DNA of 64,000 nt. It comes from Anaerotignum faecicola (GTDB lineage Bacteria; Bacillota; Clostridia; Lachnospirales; Anaerotignaceae). The notes beneath the pieces are model-generated. The model saw only the letters and a program-made list of their open reading frames with translations, was not told the origin of the DNA and did not search any database. The first letter of the stretch is position 1; each line of letters begins with the position of its first letter. The stretch covers positions 124,001 to 188,000 of the forward strand of contig NZ_BHVZ01000014.1 in assembly GCF_003865035.1 (NCBI RefSeq), in the 5' to 3' direction. Positions 34,998-44,125 of this stretch are shown here, one piece after another. A program made the position numbers and the translations under genes.

Positions 34998-37484
34998 TTA
35001 GGTTTTTTCTTCCAGTAATTGAAAGAGCTGTTTTCTCTTGCTATGGGTATCCCCTTCAATCTGCAGCTTGGAATAAATCTGATTGATATATTGCTTGACG
35101 CTCCCCTCGGAAAGGAACAGCTTTTCCGCAATTTCCCGATTCCGCAGGCGGCTCGCCATCAGCTTCACGATTTCATATTCCCGTTCCGTCAGCGTGGCAA
35201 GGGATGCAGGACGATGCGTGGAAAGCTGCTTCTGCCGCTGTTCGGATGCCTTTCCAAGCCGTTGGATGCGTGCAAGAAGGGGCGTTTGCGGCAGCTTTTC
35301 AAGCGTTTTTTTGATATAGCGGTAATTTTCCACGAAGGGCAGAAGAAACTCATCGGGCTCTGCCTCCTGCAATGCCTGTAAAAGAAGCGTCCGTGCCTCC
35401 TCTGTTTTTCCGAGCATGGCATACGCCGCAGCGGTCTGTATCCGCAGATGCAGCGTCACCAAGGCATAATGCAGCCCTGCACAGACGGCAAGCAATCCCT
35501 CGCTCCGCCCGATGACCTTTGCATAAGCACCCTGCGCCAGATAAACCTGATTTTCAACCATTTCTATCATGGGCTTGCCGGGAACAAGAATATTGACGGA
35601 GAAAAGCGTGTGCGTGCGGAAAATTTCAGGGATTTCCTCTGTTTCCCCCAGCAGGGCATAGTAATAGGCGGCAGTCGCATTGAAAATATTCAGCCATGCG
35701 ATATTATGCTGCTTCAGAAGATACGCACGCCGTGCCGCGAAGGAAGCCCGTTCCTCTGTTTCGATGCAGAGGGAAAGCCGTCTTGCCAGAAAATCACAGC
35801 AAAGGGCAATGTTTTCCTGCCCATTTCCTTCAATTTGGGCATACGCCTGCTCCAGAGCAATCTGTGCGTCTGTAAATTTTCCCTGTAAGAAATATGCTTC
35901 GGCGGACATGATTTTTTCTGCCCCCTGCCCATGCCCGTTCGTGATTTTGTAATAATGGGGCATACATTCCTCCATTTCGGCAAGCTCCTTTTTGAGTGCG
36001 CCGGGTTCTCTGTGATACATCATCAGAACCGAGGGCGAGCCAAACGACCAGCCGCCGATGTTCTGTATGCTGACGGCAGGGCGGGACATCTGCTTGCTTG
36101 CGCTGCGGTGGAGCCTGCTCATGGCGCTGATGTCGTTATACATCAGGAAGCTGAGAATCAGGTCACATTCTCCCAGAAGGTTTCCCCTTTCCTGTTCCGG
36201 CAGATTCGGATGCTCTGCGATAGCGGTCAGCAGAAGTTCCTTCATCTGCATCATTTCGGGAATCAGCCGCCAGTTGAACATACTGCGCATCAGCACGAGA
36301 ATTGCGAGCGGATGCTCCTTCAGAATCGGAACGGGACACTCCTCGATTGCCTCAAGCACTGCCTTGGGCGGCAGAGAGGAAAGCAGGATGCCTGCATCCT
36401 GCTCCACAATGCGAAGCAGGGCATCATAATTTTTGCCTTGCCGATACGCCGCCATGGCATGCAGATATTGGCGGTGCTCCTCATACCAGATGCCAAAACG
36501 GCTGCGGTACGCCGCTTGCTTTTCGGGCGGCAGCGTGTGAAAGGTGCGCTTTGCACATTCCTTCATCATGTGGTGAAAACGATAGACCTTCCCATCGGGC
36601 AGACGCTTCACAAAGGCATTTTGCTCCGTCAGTGTGGTCAGCAGCTTTTCTGTATGGGGAGTTTCTGTAATAAAGTGCGCCATTTCCAGCGTAAATTCAT
36701 CCGCAAGCCCCATAACCGCGAGGAACTCTCTTGCATCCGCAGGCAGGGGCGCAATCATTGCGGCGGTAAACATGGTGTAGATATCGGATTTTTGGTCGGG
36801 CAGAGTGCCGCGTTCCGCAAGCGTACGCAGATGCAGATAAATTGCGGAAAACCAACCCTCACTCGTATAAAGCAGGGAGGAAATTTCTGCATCCGAAAGG
36901 GCAGTGCCACAGCGGTGTGCATAAACGGCAAGCTCTGCATGGTTCAGACGCAGCTCTGCCGTGCCAAGCTGACAGAGCCTGCCGCCCAGACGTACCTGTG
37001 CCGCAAAGGGCAGAAAACGGTCGCGGCTTGCTACAATGACATGCACATTTTCGGGCAGACGGTTCGCCAGCGTGCAGAGAAAGGCAGCGGTGTGTACATC
37101 TGTCAGCAGATGAAAATCGTCAATGAAAAGATAGCATGGCTTTTCTCCTGCAAGCGTATGGCAAAGGTCATCTGAAAGCAGACTGCCGCCGGCAGCATCC
37201 GTCGGGCAGGGATAATCCAGCAAAATGGAAAGCCCTGCACGCAAAAAGGCATCCTGTACGCTTTTCCAGAAAATTGCGAGATTGTCGGAATAGACGCTGA
37301 TACGGATGATGCGCGCGTTTTCCTCTTTCCTGCGCTCCGCAAGATACCAGTTGACAGCGGTTGTTTTGCCATAGCCCATTGGTGCAACCACAGATGTCAG
37401 CGCACAGCGCGAAATTGGGCGCAGTGCCTCCTGTAATCGTTCAGATATGTATATGGTGTTAAAATCCTGCTTTCGTTTCGGCAT
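34998..37484 (-). CDS. LAL-type LuxR-family regulator (MalT-like ATPase)
   Basis: This 828-residue large ATP-binding LuxR regulator has an N-terminal STAND NTPase domain with Walker A in APMGYGKTT (residues 34-42) and Walker B CYLFIDDFHLL (about 117-127). A long helical TPR-like sensor region runs from about 330 to 740. The C-terminal LuxR helix-turn-helix is at about 757-815 (LTEREYEIVKLMASRLRNR then KLFLSEGSVKQYINQIYSKL). Such proteins open only on binding an inducer and ATP. ATG 37484 is preferred because GAGGTG precedes it. It lies upstream of and parallel to the SLH/aerolysin-like gene, its most likely target. Confidence 0.9.
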   Translation of the reverse strand: MPKRKQDFNTIYISERLQEALRPISRCALTSVVAPMGYGKTTAVNWYLAERRKEENARIIRISVYSDNLAIFWKSVQDAFLRAGLSILLDYPCPTDAAGGSLLSDDLCHTLAGEKPCYLFIDDFHLLTDVHTAAFLCTLANRLPENVHVIVASRDRFLPFAAQVRLGGRLCQLGTAELRLNHAELAVYAHRCGTALSDAEISSLLYTSEGWFSAIYLHLRTLAERGTLPDQKSDIYTMFTAAMIAPLPADAREFLAVMGLADEFTLEMAHFITETPHTEKLLTTLTEQNAFVKRLPDGKVYRFHHMMKECAKRTFHTLPPEKQAAYRSRFGIWYEEHRQYLHAMAAYRQGKNYDALLRIVEQDAGILLSSLPPKAVLEAIEECPVPILKEHPLAILVLMRSMFNWRLIPEMMQMKELLLTAIAEHPNLPEQERGNLLGECDLILSFLMYNDISAMSRLHRSASKQMSRPAVSIQNIGGWSFGSPSVLMMYHREPGALKKELAEMEECMPHYYKITNGHGQGAEKIMSAEAYFLQGKFTDAQIALEQAYAQIEGNGQENIALCCDFLARRLSLCIETEERASFAARRAYLLKQHNIAWLNIFNATAAYYYALLGETEEIPEIFRTHTLFSVNILVPGKPMIEMVENQVYLAQGAYAKVIGRSEGLLAVCAGLHYALVTLHLRIQTAAAYAMLGKTEEARTLLLQALQEAEPDEFLLPFVENYRYIKKTLEKLPQTPLLARIQRLGKASEQRQKQLSTHRPASLATLTEREYEIVKLMASRLRNREIAEKLFLSEGSVKQYINQIYSKLQIEGDTHSKRKQLFQLLEEKT

Positions 37485-37608
37485 GCGATGCACCTCGTTC
37501 GTTCAAAGGGATTTGATATTTTTTTATTTTAGCATAGCTTTTTGCCTTTTGGAATACTTTTTGGGCAGAGGAGGCTATGATAAAATGCAATAAAATCGCC
37601 CTTTGCAG

Positions 37609-38733
37609 TCAGGAGGGGAGCAAAGCTGCAAGCCCTAGCAGAACTATCGCAAACAGAAGATTCGCAAGGGTAAACCAGAGCAGATATTTCCCCTTTCCGA
37701 CATTCGGTATCTGTGCGAAATATTTATAGGAAATCAGACTTGCCATAGAGGCAATCAATGTCCCCAGACCACCGATATTCACCCCTGCAAGCAAAAGGTC
37801 ATATCGGTCGGTAAATTCTGAAAGCAGAACCGCCGCAGGCACATTGCTGATGAGCTGACAGCTCAGAAAAGAAACAAGCACCTCTCTGCCATAGAGCAGT
37901 GCTTGGAGGGCTTCTCGTATGGCGGAAATCCGTCCCAGATTCCCAATCAGGATAAAGAAAAATACAAACGTGAGCAGCAGGCAGTAATCCACCTCTTTCA
38001 GAATCCCTTTTTGAAACAGCAGAAACCACACCAGTGACAACGCCAACAGCGGCAGAATGGGCAGGATGCGGAAAACTGCCAGCAGGCAAAGAAAAAACAG
38101 CACCGTCAAGCCGAAAAGATGTTGTTTTTCTGCTCCTGTCCGTGTGGGTGGCGTTGTCTGCGGCTGTGTGGCTAAGGAGGTGTTTCCCTGCAAAAAGCAG
38201 AGCAGAAGCAGCAGAAAGAAGGACACGAGAACAAACGGCAGGGTAATTCTGAAAAACGCCCCGACCCCAATCCCTGAGATGGTATAAAGATAGAGATTCT
38301 GCGGATTGCCAACAGGGGTCAGCATACTGCCCAGATTGGCGGCAATCGTTTGCAGAACAATAACGGGAATTAACTTTTCCTCTAAATGCACGCGCTGCAG
38401 CAGTAAAATTGTGAACGGCACAAAGGTAATCAGTGCCACATCATTGGTCACAAGCATTGCGGAGAAAAAGCACAGCATGACTAAGGTCAGCGCCAGCTGC
38501 CGCATTTTTTTCGCCCTTGCCAGAAGCAGATTTGCCATGCGGTCGAAGATGCCAAGCGCACGAAAGCCTGCCAATACTGCCATCAGCGAGAAAAGCAGAA
38601 TCAGCACCCTTGTATCAACGTAGCCAAGATACGCTGCATCGGGCGGCACAATGTATGCAGAAAGCGCCGCCAGCAGGCAGGCGATGCAGAGTATCGTTTC
38701 TTTTTTGAAAAATGTAAGCAGTTTTTCCTTCAT
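37609..38733 (-). CDS. ArsB/NhaD/citrate-type (ion transporter superfamily) permease
   Basis: This 374-residue integral membrane protein of the ion transporter superfamily has about 10 helices. Family segments include LVTNDVALITFVPF near the first half's re-entrant loop and AANLGSMLTPVGNPQNLYLY. The second-half equivalents are SCQLISNVPAAVLLSEFT and LIASMASLISYKY. Possible substrates are arsenite, sodium or di/tricarboxylates. NPQN and SNVPAA are shared across the group, so I leave this open. ATG 38733 follows AAAGGAAAAGAG. It is divergent from the XRE-cupin regulator, which might control it. Confidence 0.82.
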   Translation of the reverse strand: MKEKLLTFFKKETILCIACLLAALSAYIVPPDAAYLGYVDTRVLILLFSLMAVLAGFRALGIFDRMANLLLARAKKMRQLALTLVMLCFFSAMLVTNDVALITFVPFTILLLQRVHLEEKLIPVIVLQTIAANLGSMLTPVGNPQNLYLYTISGIGVGAFFRITLPFVLVSFFLLLLLCFLQGNTSLATQPQTTPPTRTGAEKQHLFGLTVLFFLCLLAVFRILPILPLLALSLVWFLLFQKGILKEVDYCLLLTFVFFFILIGNLGRISAIREALQALLYGREVLVSFLSCQLISNVPAAVLLSEFTDRYDLLLAGVNIGGLGTLIASMASLISYKYFAQIPNVGKGKYLLWFTLANLLFAIVLLGLAALLPS

Positions 38734-38827
38734 GGTCTCTTTTCCTTTTCTTTTTCCGTTTGTTTCCGTTTGTTTCAGCTCAGACAATTATACGGCGGCA
38801 GACGCAAAGCCGCAAGCGTTGTTTTGC

Positions 38828-38856
38828 TTGCGGAAAGAGGAAGAACAGGGTAAAAT
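38828..38856 (+). promoter_or_regulatory. Promoter of the XRE-cupin regulator
   Basis: TTGCGG (38828-38833), 17 bases, TAAAAT (38851-38856), about 28 bases before the ATG. The interval to the divergent permease gene is only 151 bases. Confidence 0.65.
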
Positions 38857-38884
38857 AAAAAAAGAGAAGAAAGGAGGTTCCTCC

Positions 38885-39430
38885 ATGAATCTGAATGAAA
38901 TTATTGCTGTCAATTTAAAACGGCTGCGCGCAGAGCGTGGCTTCAGTTTGGGAAAGCTGTCGGAGCTTTCCGGTGTCAGCAAGGTTATGCTCAGCCAGAT
39001 TGAGAAGGGCGAATCCAACCCTACCATCAACACTCTCTGGAAGATCGCAGGTGGCTTACAGGTTTCCTATACAAAGCTGATTGATGAGCAGATTGATGCG
39101 CCTCTGCTGATTCGAAAAGAGGAAAGCGTTATTGCGGAGTATGACGGCTATCGTGCCTACCATTACAATACAGCCAACCCTGCGCGCGATTTTGAGTTTT
39201 TCAACGGCGAATTGGATGCACATAAGGAATACACTTCCGAAGGGCATGGCATGAATACGCATGAATATCTTCTGGTGACGCGAGGGGAAATGGTTCTGCG
39301 TTACGGCGGCGAGGAATATCTCCTCAGAGAAGGGGATTTCATCCATTTTGACTGCACCCAGCCCCATACCTATTGCAACCGCGGGGAAAGCATGACGGAA
39401 TTTACCAATATCGTGTATTATATCGGCTAA
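38885..39430 (+). CDS. XRE-family regulator with cupin sensor domain
   Basis: This 181-residue protein has an N-terminal helix-turn-helix (about residues 5-60, [20 protein letters not shown] then [13 protein letters not shown]). A C-terminal cupin barrel (about 105-178) has [19 protein letters not shown] and [14 protein letters not shown]. This arrangement is shared by small-molecule-responsive regulators of amino-acid, polyamine and sulfur metabolism. GAAAGGAGG precedes ATG 38885. It is 11 bases before nfo, so the two are cotranscribed. The divergent permease is a candidate target. The ligand is unknown. Confidence 0.9.
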   Translation: MNLNEIIAVNLKRLRAERGFSLGKLSELSGVSKVMLSQIEKGESNPTINTLWKIAGGLQVSYTKLIDEQIDAPLLIRKEESVIAEYDGYRAYHYNTANPARDFEFFNGELDAHKEYTSEGHGMNTHEYLLVTRGEMVLRYGGEEYLLREGDFIHFDCTQPHTYCNRGESMTEFTNIVYYIG

Positions 39431-39441
39431 GGAGGACAACT

Positions 39442-40278
39442 ATGTTTTATATCGGCTGTCATTTATCTGCCGCCAAGGGCTATCTTGCCATGGGGAAGGA
39501 GGCAGTGAGGCTTGGGGCGAATGTGTTCCAGTTTTTCACCAGAAACCCCAGAGGCGGCTCTGTTAAGGCGCTGGATTTAGAGGATATCGAAAAATACAAT
39601 GCCTTTCATGCGGAGCACCGCTTCGGCACACTGCTTGCCCATGCACCCTATACCATGAACCCCTGTGCCGCGAAGGAGGATTTGCGCACCTTCGCCAGAA
39701 ATACCATGAAGGAGGACTTGGCAAGGCTGGAGCTTCTGCCCGATGTGATGTTTAATTTCCACCCCGGCAGCCATGTGAAGCAGGGAGTGGAAATCGGGAT
39801 TCCTTTGATTGCGGACGCATTGAACGATATTCTTTCGGCAGGCGGCAAAACCCTCGTCCTTCTGGAAACCATGGCAGGGAAGGGCAGTGAGGTCGGCAGA
39901 AGCTTTGAGGAGCTGCGCGCCATTTTGGACAGAGTAGAGCAGAAGGAGCGCATGGGCGTTTGTCTGGATACCTGCCATGTGTATGATGGCGGCTATGACA
40001 TCATCGGGGATTTGGACGGCGTTCTGCAGGTGTTTGATGACATCATCGGCTTGGACAGGCTGAAAGCCATTCACCTGAACGACAGCAAGAATCCCATCGG
40101 CAGTCATAAGGACAGACACGAGAAAATCGGTGAGGGTACGCTTGGTCTGGCAGGCATTGCAAATATTATCAACCACCCGAAGCTGTGCCATCTGCCGTTT
40201 TATCTGGAAACACCGAACGAGGCGGCGGGCTACGCCAAAGAGATTTCTCTTTTAAAAAGCCTGCGCGAGGAAAAATAA
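39442..40278 (+). CDS. nfo: Endonuclease IV (AP endonuclease)
   Basis: This 278-residue TIM-barrel metalloenzyme cuts DNA at abasic sites in base excision repair. Zinc-ligand segments are in order: [33 protein letters not shown] and [23 protein letters not shown] lies before ATG 39442, directly after the regulator's stop. Length is normal for the family. Confidence 0.97.
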   Translation: MFYIGCHLSAAKGYLAMGKEAVRLGANVFQFFTRNPRGGSVKALDLEDIEKYNAFHAEHRFGTLLAHAPYTMNPCAAKEDLRTFARNTMKEDLARLELLPDVMFNFHPGSHVKQGVEIGIPLIADALNDILSAGGKTLVLLETMAGKGSEVGRSFEELRAILDRVEQKERMGVCLDTCHVYDGGYDIIGDLDGVLQVFDDIIGLDRLKAIHLNDSKNPIGSHKDRHEKIGEGTLGLAGIANIINHPKLCHLPFYLETPNEAAGYAKEISLLKSLREEK

Positions 40279-40345
40279 GAAACGATTTGAGAAACGAGAA
40301 AAATTTTCAATAGCAAGCTTCAATAACAATAAGGAGGGAATGGAT

Positions 40346-41068
40346 ATGGCAACACCTCATATTTCTGCCGAAAAAGGCGATTTTGCAAAAACAGTATTGA
40401 TGCCCGGCGACCCTTTACGGGCGAAATTCATTGCGGAAACATTTCTGACCGATGCCGTGGAGGTCAACCACACCCGTGGGATTCTCGGCTATACGGGTCT
40501 ATATAAGGGCAAAAGGGTTTCTGTTATGGCAAGCGGCATGGGCTGCCCTTCCATCGGTATCTACAGCCATGAATTATTCAATTTCTATGATGTGGAAAAC
40601 ATTATCCGCATCGGCTCCGCGGGGGCATTGTCCGAAAGGCTGAAGGTGCGCGATATCGTGGCAGGCATCGGCTCCAACACAACCTCAAGCTATGCCGAGC
40701 AATATCACATGCCCGGCACCTTAGCCCCCACAGCGGATTATACGCTTCTTTCCACAGCGGTGGACTGCGCGAAGGCAAGGAAAATTGAAATGCACGTTGG
40801 CAATCTCCTCTGCTCTGATGCATTCTATAACGAGGGCGGCATGGCGGAAACCGTTTCCTGGGCGAAAATGGGTACGCTTGCGGTGGAAATGGAATCGACC
40901 GCACTGTATCTGGAGGCGGCAAGGGCAGGCAAACGCGCGCTGACCATTGTTACCATTTCCGACCATCTGATTACAGGCGAAGCCACCACAGCCGAGGAGA
41001 GACAGAATACCTTCACCCAGATGATGGAAATTGCCTTGGATACGGCGGCTCGGATGGAGGAAGTCTAA
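40346..41068 (+). CDS. deoD: Purine-nucleoside phosphorylase, DeoD type
   Basis: This 240-residue enzyme is of the hexameric family that splits purine nucleosides with phosphate. The start MATPHISAEKGDFAKTVLMP matches the family N-terminus. The phosphate-binding GDPLRAK, the IRIGSAGAL segment and the active-site end VTISDHLITGE are present. ATG 40346 is chosen over ATG 40340 because the latter is too close to AAGGAGGG. It follows nfo by 67 bases. Confidence 0.97.
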   Translation: MATPHISAEKGDFAKTVLMPGDPLRAKFIAETFLTDAVEVNHTRGILGYTGLYKGKRVSVMASGMGCPSIGIYSHELFNFYDVENIIRIGSAGALSERLKVRDIVAGIGSNTTSSYAEQYHMPGTLAPTADYTLLSTAVDCAKARKIEMHVGNLLCSDAFYNEGGMAETVSWAKMGTLAVEMESTALYLEAARAGKRALTIVTISDHLITGEATTAEERQNTFTQMMEIALDTAARMEEV

Positions 41069-41122
41069 ATGAAAAATTATGATTGATATAAGATATTTTT
41101 ATAGAAAACAAGTGGGATATTA

Positions 41123-41152
41123 TTGACAAGTGTGCGCTTTTCTTGGTAGAAT
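41123..41152 (+). promoter_or_regulatory. Promoter of the F420-ligase-family gene
   Basis: TTGACA (41123-41128), 18 bases, TAGAAT (41147-41152). It gives an untranslated leader of about 240 bases. Confidence 0.8.
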
Positions 41153-41159
41153 GAGTGCG

Positions 41160-41397
41160 TCGGTGATCGAATGTACTTTCATCACACCATGACTAGAAAT
41201 TTTGCCATCGATCCCGCGTTTTCGTGGGATCTTTTTACATTTATAGCGGAGAAAGCCGTTTTTTTCCTTAGGAAGACCATTCTGCTTGCAGAAAATGGGA
41301 TTCGGGTTTCCGCTTTGCACAATGGCAAAAATCATTCGATCAAAGCAGGCAGAACGCCTGTGAGAAATAAATCGAATTTTTCAGGAGGTTTTACACT
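41160..41397 (+). promoter_or_regulatory. Long leader with attenuator-like structure
   Basis: The leader has alternatives. GTGAT (41163-41167) can pair with ATCAC (41181-41185). GATCGA (41165-41170) can instead pair with TCGATC (41208-41213), which is part of the 5' arm of a terminator. I do not recognise a known riboswitch class. The rest of the leader ends in TTCAGGAGG before ATG 41398. Confidence 0.5.
41210..41236 (+). terminator. Intrinsic terminator inside the leader
   Basis: GATCCCGCG (41210-41218) pairs with CGTGGGATC (41223-41231), with one G-U pair, around TTTT, then five T. It lies 160 bases before the coding start, so it would act as an attenuator. Confidence 0.8.
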
Positions 41398-42579
41398 ATG
41401 GCAGGAACAATTTCCAGAGGTATCAAAGCACCTATCATCCGTGAAGGGGATGACATCGTTAAAATCGTAGCAGATTCCGTTCTGGCGGCAGTGGAGCAGG
41501 ATGGTTTCCAGCTGCATGAAAGAGATGTAATCTGTGTAACAGAGGCAGTTGTTGCTCGTGCAGATGGCAACTACGCATCCACAGAGGATATTGCGGCAGA
41601 CGTAAAAGCAAAGCTGGGCGGTGAAACAGTCGGTGTTGTATTCCCCATCCTCAGCAGAAACCGTTTTGCAATCTGCCTGAGAGGTATCGCAAAGGGCGCA
41701 AAGAAGGTAGTGCTGATGCTGAGCTATCCTTCCGATGAAGTAGGCAACCACCTGTTTGATATGGATATTCTGGATGACAGCGGCGTAAATCCCTACACAG
41801 ACGTGCTGTCTCTGGATGAATACCGTAAGGCATTCGGTTATGTGAAGCACCCCTTCACAGGCGTTGACTATGTAGAATACTACAAGGGTCTGATTGAAGA
41901 GGAAGGCGCAGAAGCTGAAATCGTATTCGCAAACCACCCCGAAGCAATCGTAAAGTATACAAAGAACGTGCTGTGCTGTGATATTCACAACAGAGAACGC
42001 TCCAAACGTCGTATTCTGGCAAAGGGCGGCGAAAAGGTTCTGACACTGGCAGAAATCCTGAACGCACCCGTAAACGGCAGCGGCTACAATGCAGAGTACG
42101 GTCTGCTGGGCTCCAATAAGGCAACAGAAACAACCATCAAGCTGTTCCCTAAGAACGCACAGGAGGTTGCAGAAAAAATCCAGAAGGAAATCATCGCACG
42201 CACCGGCGTAAAGGTAGAGGCTATGGTTTATGGCGACGGCGCATTCAAGGATCCCGTTGGTAAGATTTGGGAGTTGGCTGACCCCGTTGTCGGCGCAGGC
42301 TATACAGATGGTCTGAACGGTCTGCCCAATGAGCTGAAGCTGAAATATCTGGCAGATAACGATTTCGCTGACCTGAACGGCGATGCACTGGCAGATGCAA
42401 TCAAGAATGCAATTAAGGCAAAAGAAGCAAATCTGAAGGGACAGATGGCATCCGAAGGTACCACACCTCGCCGCCTGACAGACCTGATTGGTTCCCTGTG
42501 TGACCTGACAAGTGGTTCCGGTGATAAGGGTACCCCTATCGTTCTGGTTCAGAATTACTTCAATAACTACGCAAACTAA
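41398..42579 (+). CDS. Coenzyme F420-0:L-glutamate ligase family protein
   Basis: This 393-residue protein matches the F420 ligase (CofE) family: an N-terminal DVICVTEAVVARADGNY with an acidic metal-binding style, SRNRFAICLRGIAKG, and KDPVGKIWELADPVVG. CofE adds glutamates to coenzyme F420 in archaea and actinobacteria. Clostridia usually lack F420, so a different amino-acid ligation is likely. It is about 140 residues longer than archaeal CofE. Codon choice is strongly biased (CTG, ACA, GCA), suggesting high expression. It has its own promoter, an attenuator-like leader and a terminator, and no F420 gene sits beside it. Confidence 0.75.
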   Translation: MAGTISRGIKAPIIREGDDIVKIVADSVLAAVEQDGFQLHERDVICVTEAVVARADGNYASTEDIAADVKAKLGGETVGVVFPILSRNRFAICLRGIAKGAKKVVLMLSYPSDEVGNHLFDMDILDDSGVNPYTDVLSLDEYRKAFGYVKHPFTGVDYVEYYKGLIEEEGAEAEIVFANHPEAIVKYTKNVLCCDIHNRERSKRRILAKGGEKVLTLAEILNAPVNGSGYNAEYGLLGSNKATETTIKLFPKNAQEVAEKIQKEIIARTGVKVEAMVYGDGAFKDPVGKIWELADPVVGAGYTDGLNGLPNELKLKYLADNDFADLNGDALADAIKNAIKAKEANLKGQMASEGTTPRRLTDLIGSLCDLTSGSGDKGTPIVLVQNYFNNYAN

Positions 42580-42619
42580 GCAAGTCTGATAAGCGGATAA
42601 GTAAGATAAGTAAAATGAA

Positions 42620-42648
42620 AAGGAGTATCGGGAGATACTCCTTTTTTT
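42620..42648 (+). terminator. Terminator of the F420-ligase-family gene
   Basis: GGAGTATC (42622-42629) and GATACTCC (42634-42641) pair around GGGA, followed by seven T. Confidence 0.9.
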
Positions 42649-42684
42649 CGCAGGAAGGGTTTTTATTCAGAAAGGAGAAGGCTG

Positions 42685-43887
42685 ATGGGTTTACCTGTTG
42701 CAACATTGAAAAAGGGCGAAGGACGCATGCTTAAGGCAGGCGGTCTTTGGGTATTTGATAATGAAATTGCCGCCGTAACAGAGGATGCGGTCAATGGCGA
42801 GCTGATTATGGTAGAGGATTTTGACGGCTATCCCATGGGGACAGGCTTTTATAACAGCAATTCCAAAATCACCATCCGTATGATGAGCAGAAATAAGGAT
42901 GCGGTGATTGATGAGGCATTCTTGCGTGAAAGAGTGCAGGCGGCTTGGAATTACCGCAAACGGACGGTGGATATTTCCTCCTGCCGTGTTATTTTCGGGG
43001 AAGCGGATTTTCTGCCCGGTCTGGTTGTGGATAAATTCTCCGATGTGCTTGTGGTACAGTCTCTTGCGATGGGGATTGACCGCATGAAGGAAACCATTTT
43101 GCGCCTGCTCATCGAAGCTATGCTGGAGGATGGCATCCATATCCGCGGTGTGTATGAACGCAGTGATGCGAAGGTGCGCAGGCAGGAGGGCATGCAGCCT
43201 TGGAAGGGCTTCCTCAGCGAACCCTTTGACCCCAAGGTGCAGATTGTGGAAAACGGCGTAAAATATATCGTTGATGTGGAGGAAGGGCAGAAAACCGGCT
43301 TTTTCCTTGACCAGAAGTATAATCGACTGTCCATTCATAAAATTTGTCAGGGAATGGATGTGCTGGACTGCTTTACCCATACAGGCTCCTTTGCGCTGAA
43401 TGCAGGCATTGCGGGGGCAAAAAGCGTACTGGGGATTGATGCAAGCCAGCTTGCGGTGGATCAGGCAACGGAGAATGCCAAGCTGAATGGCTTGCAGGAG
43501 GTTGTGAAATTTCAGTGCGAGGATGTGTTTGCGCTGCTGCCCAGACTCGAAGCAGAGGGCAGAAAATTCGATGTAATCATTCTTGATCCTCCTGCCTTTA
43601 CAAAGTCCAGAAGCTCTGTCAAGAATGCGGTTAAGGGCTATCGCGAAATCAACCTGCGCGCTATGAAGCTGCTGAAGGATGGCGGCTTTCTGGCAACCTG
43701 CTCCTGCTCGCATTTCATGACCTATGAATTGTTCACCCAGACCATTGGGCAGGCGGCAAAGAATGTGCATAAACGCCTGCGTCAGGTGGAATATCGCCAT
43801 CAGGCACCCGATCACCCGATTCTCTGGGCGGCAGAGGAATCCTATTATCTGAAATTCTATATTTTTCAGGTTATGAATCAGCCCTAA
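42685..43887 (+). CDS. RlmI-like 23S rRNA (cytosine) methyltransferase
   Basis: This 400-residue protein has an N-terminal PUA domain (about residues 5-75, KGEGRMLKAGGLWVFDNEI) and a central EEHEE-type linker. The C-terminal Rossmann methyltransferase has SAM motif I VLDCFTHTGSFALNAG (about 227-242) and motif IV VIILDPPAFTKS. The DPPAF and TCSCSHFM segments match RlmI, which makes m5C in 23S rRNA. It starts 36 bases after the previous terminator with GAAAGGAGAAGG. The exact target base is not certain. Confidence 0.9.
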   Translation: MGLPVATLKKGEGRMLKAGGLWVFDNEIAAVTEDAVNGELIMVEDFDGYPMGTGFYNSNSKITIRMMSRNKDAVIDEAFLRERVQAAWNYRKRTVDISSCRVIFGEADFLPGLVVDKFSDVLVVQSLAMGIDRMKETILRLLIEAMLEDGIHIRGVYERSDAKVRRQEGMQPWKGFLSEPFDPKVQIVENGVKYIVDVEEGQKTGFFLDQKYNRLSIHKICQGMDVLDCFTHTGSFALNAGIAGAKSVLGIDASQLAVDQATENAKLNGLQEVVKFQCEDVFALLPRLEAEGRKFDVIILDPPAFTKSRSSVKNAVKGYREINLRAMKLLKDGGFLATCSCSHFMTYELFTQTIGQAAKNVHKRLRQVEYRHQAPDHPILWAAEESYYLKFYIFQVMNQP

Positions 43888-43979
43888 TGCGGCGATTAAA
43901 AAAAGAACGAAGAACTTTTTCTTTTTGGGAGAAGCAATTTTATGTGAACCTATGGCAGATATGAACAGAAGAATGTGGC

Positions 43980-44125
43980 TGTGGAAAACGTGGATAAATT
44001 CCACGTTTTATCCACAATAAAAATCCTTGAAACGTAAGTTTTCCACAAGGTTATTCACAATATCCACAGGTTGTGCAAAAAAAATTTGTGGAAAAATGGA
44101 GAGGAATGTCGTTTTTTGTGGAAAT
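43980..44125. promoter_or_regulatory. Cluster of eight DnaA-box-like sites
   Basis: In 146 bases the DnaA box (TTATNCACA) and near-matches occur eight times. On plus: TTATCCACA 44008-44016 (perfect), TTTTCCACA 44039-44047, TTATTCACA 44051-44059 (perfect to TTATNCACA) and ATATCCACA 44060-44068. On minus: TTTTCCACA 43988-43980, TTATCCACG 43997-43989, TTTTCCACA 44095-44087 and ATTTCCACA 44125-44117. The flanking genes are an RlmI-like gene and hpf. No dnaA or dnaN is seen, so this is a titration or secondary site rather than a proven origin. Confidence 0.8.

Noticed and set aside
41171..41470. 99-codon plus frame in the F420-ligase leader
   Set aside because: It crosses the terminator and the coding start in another frame, with no ribosome site.
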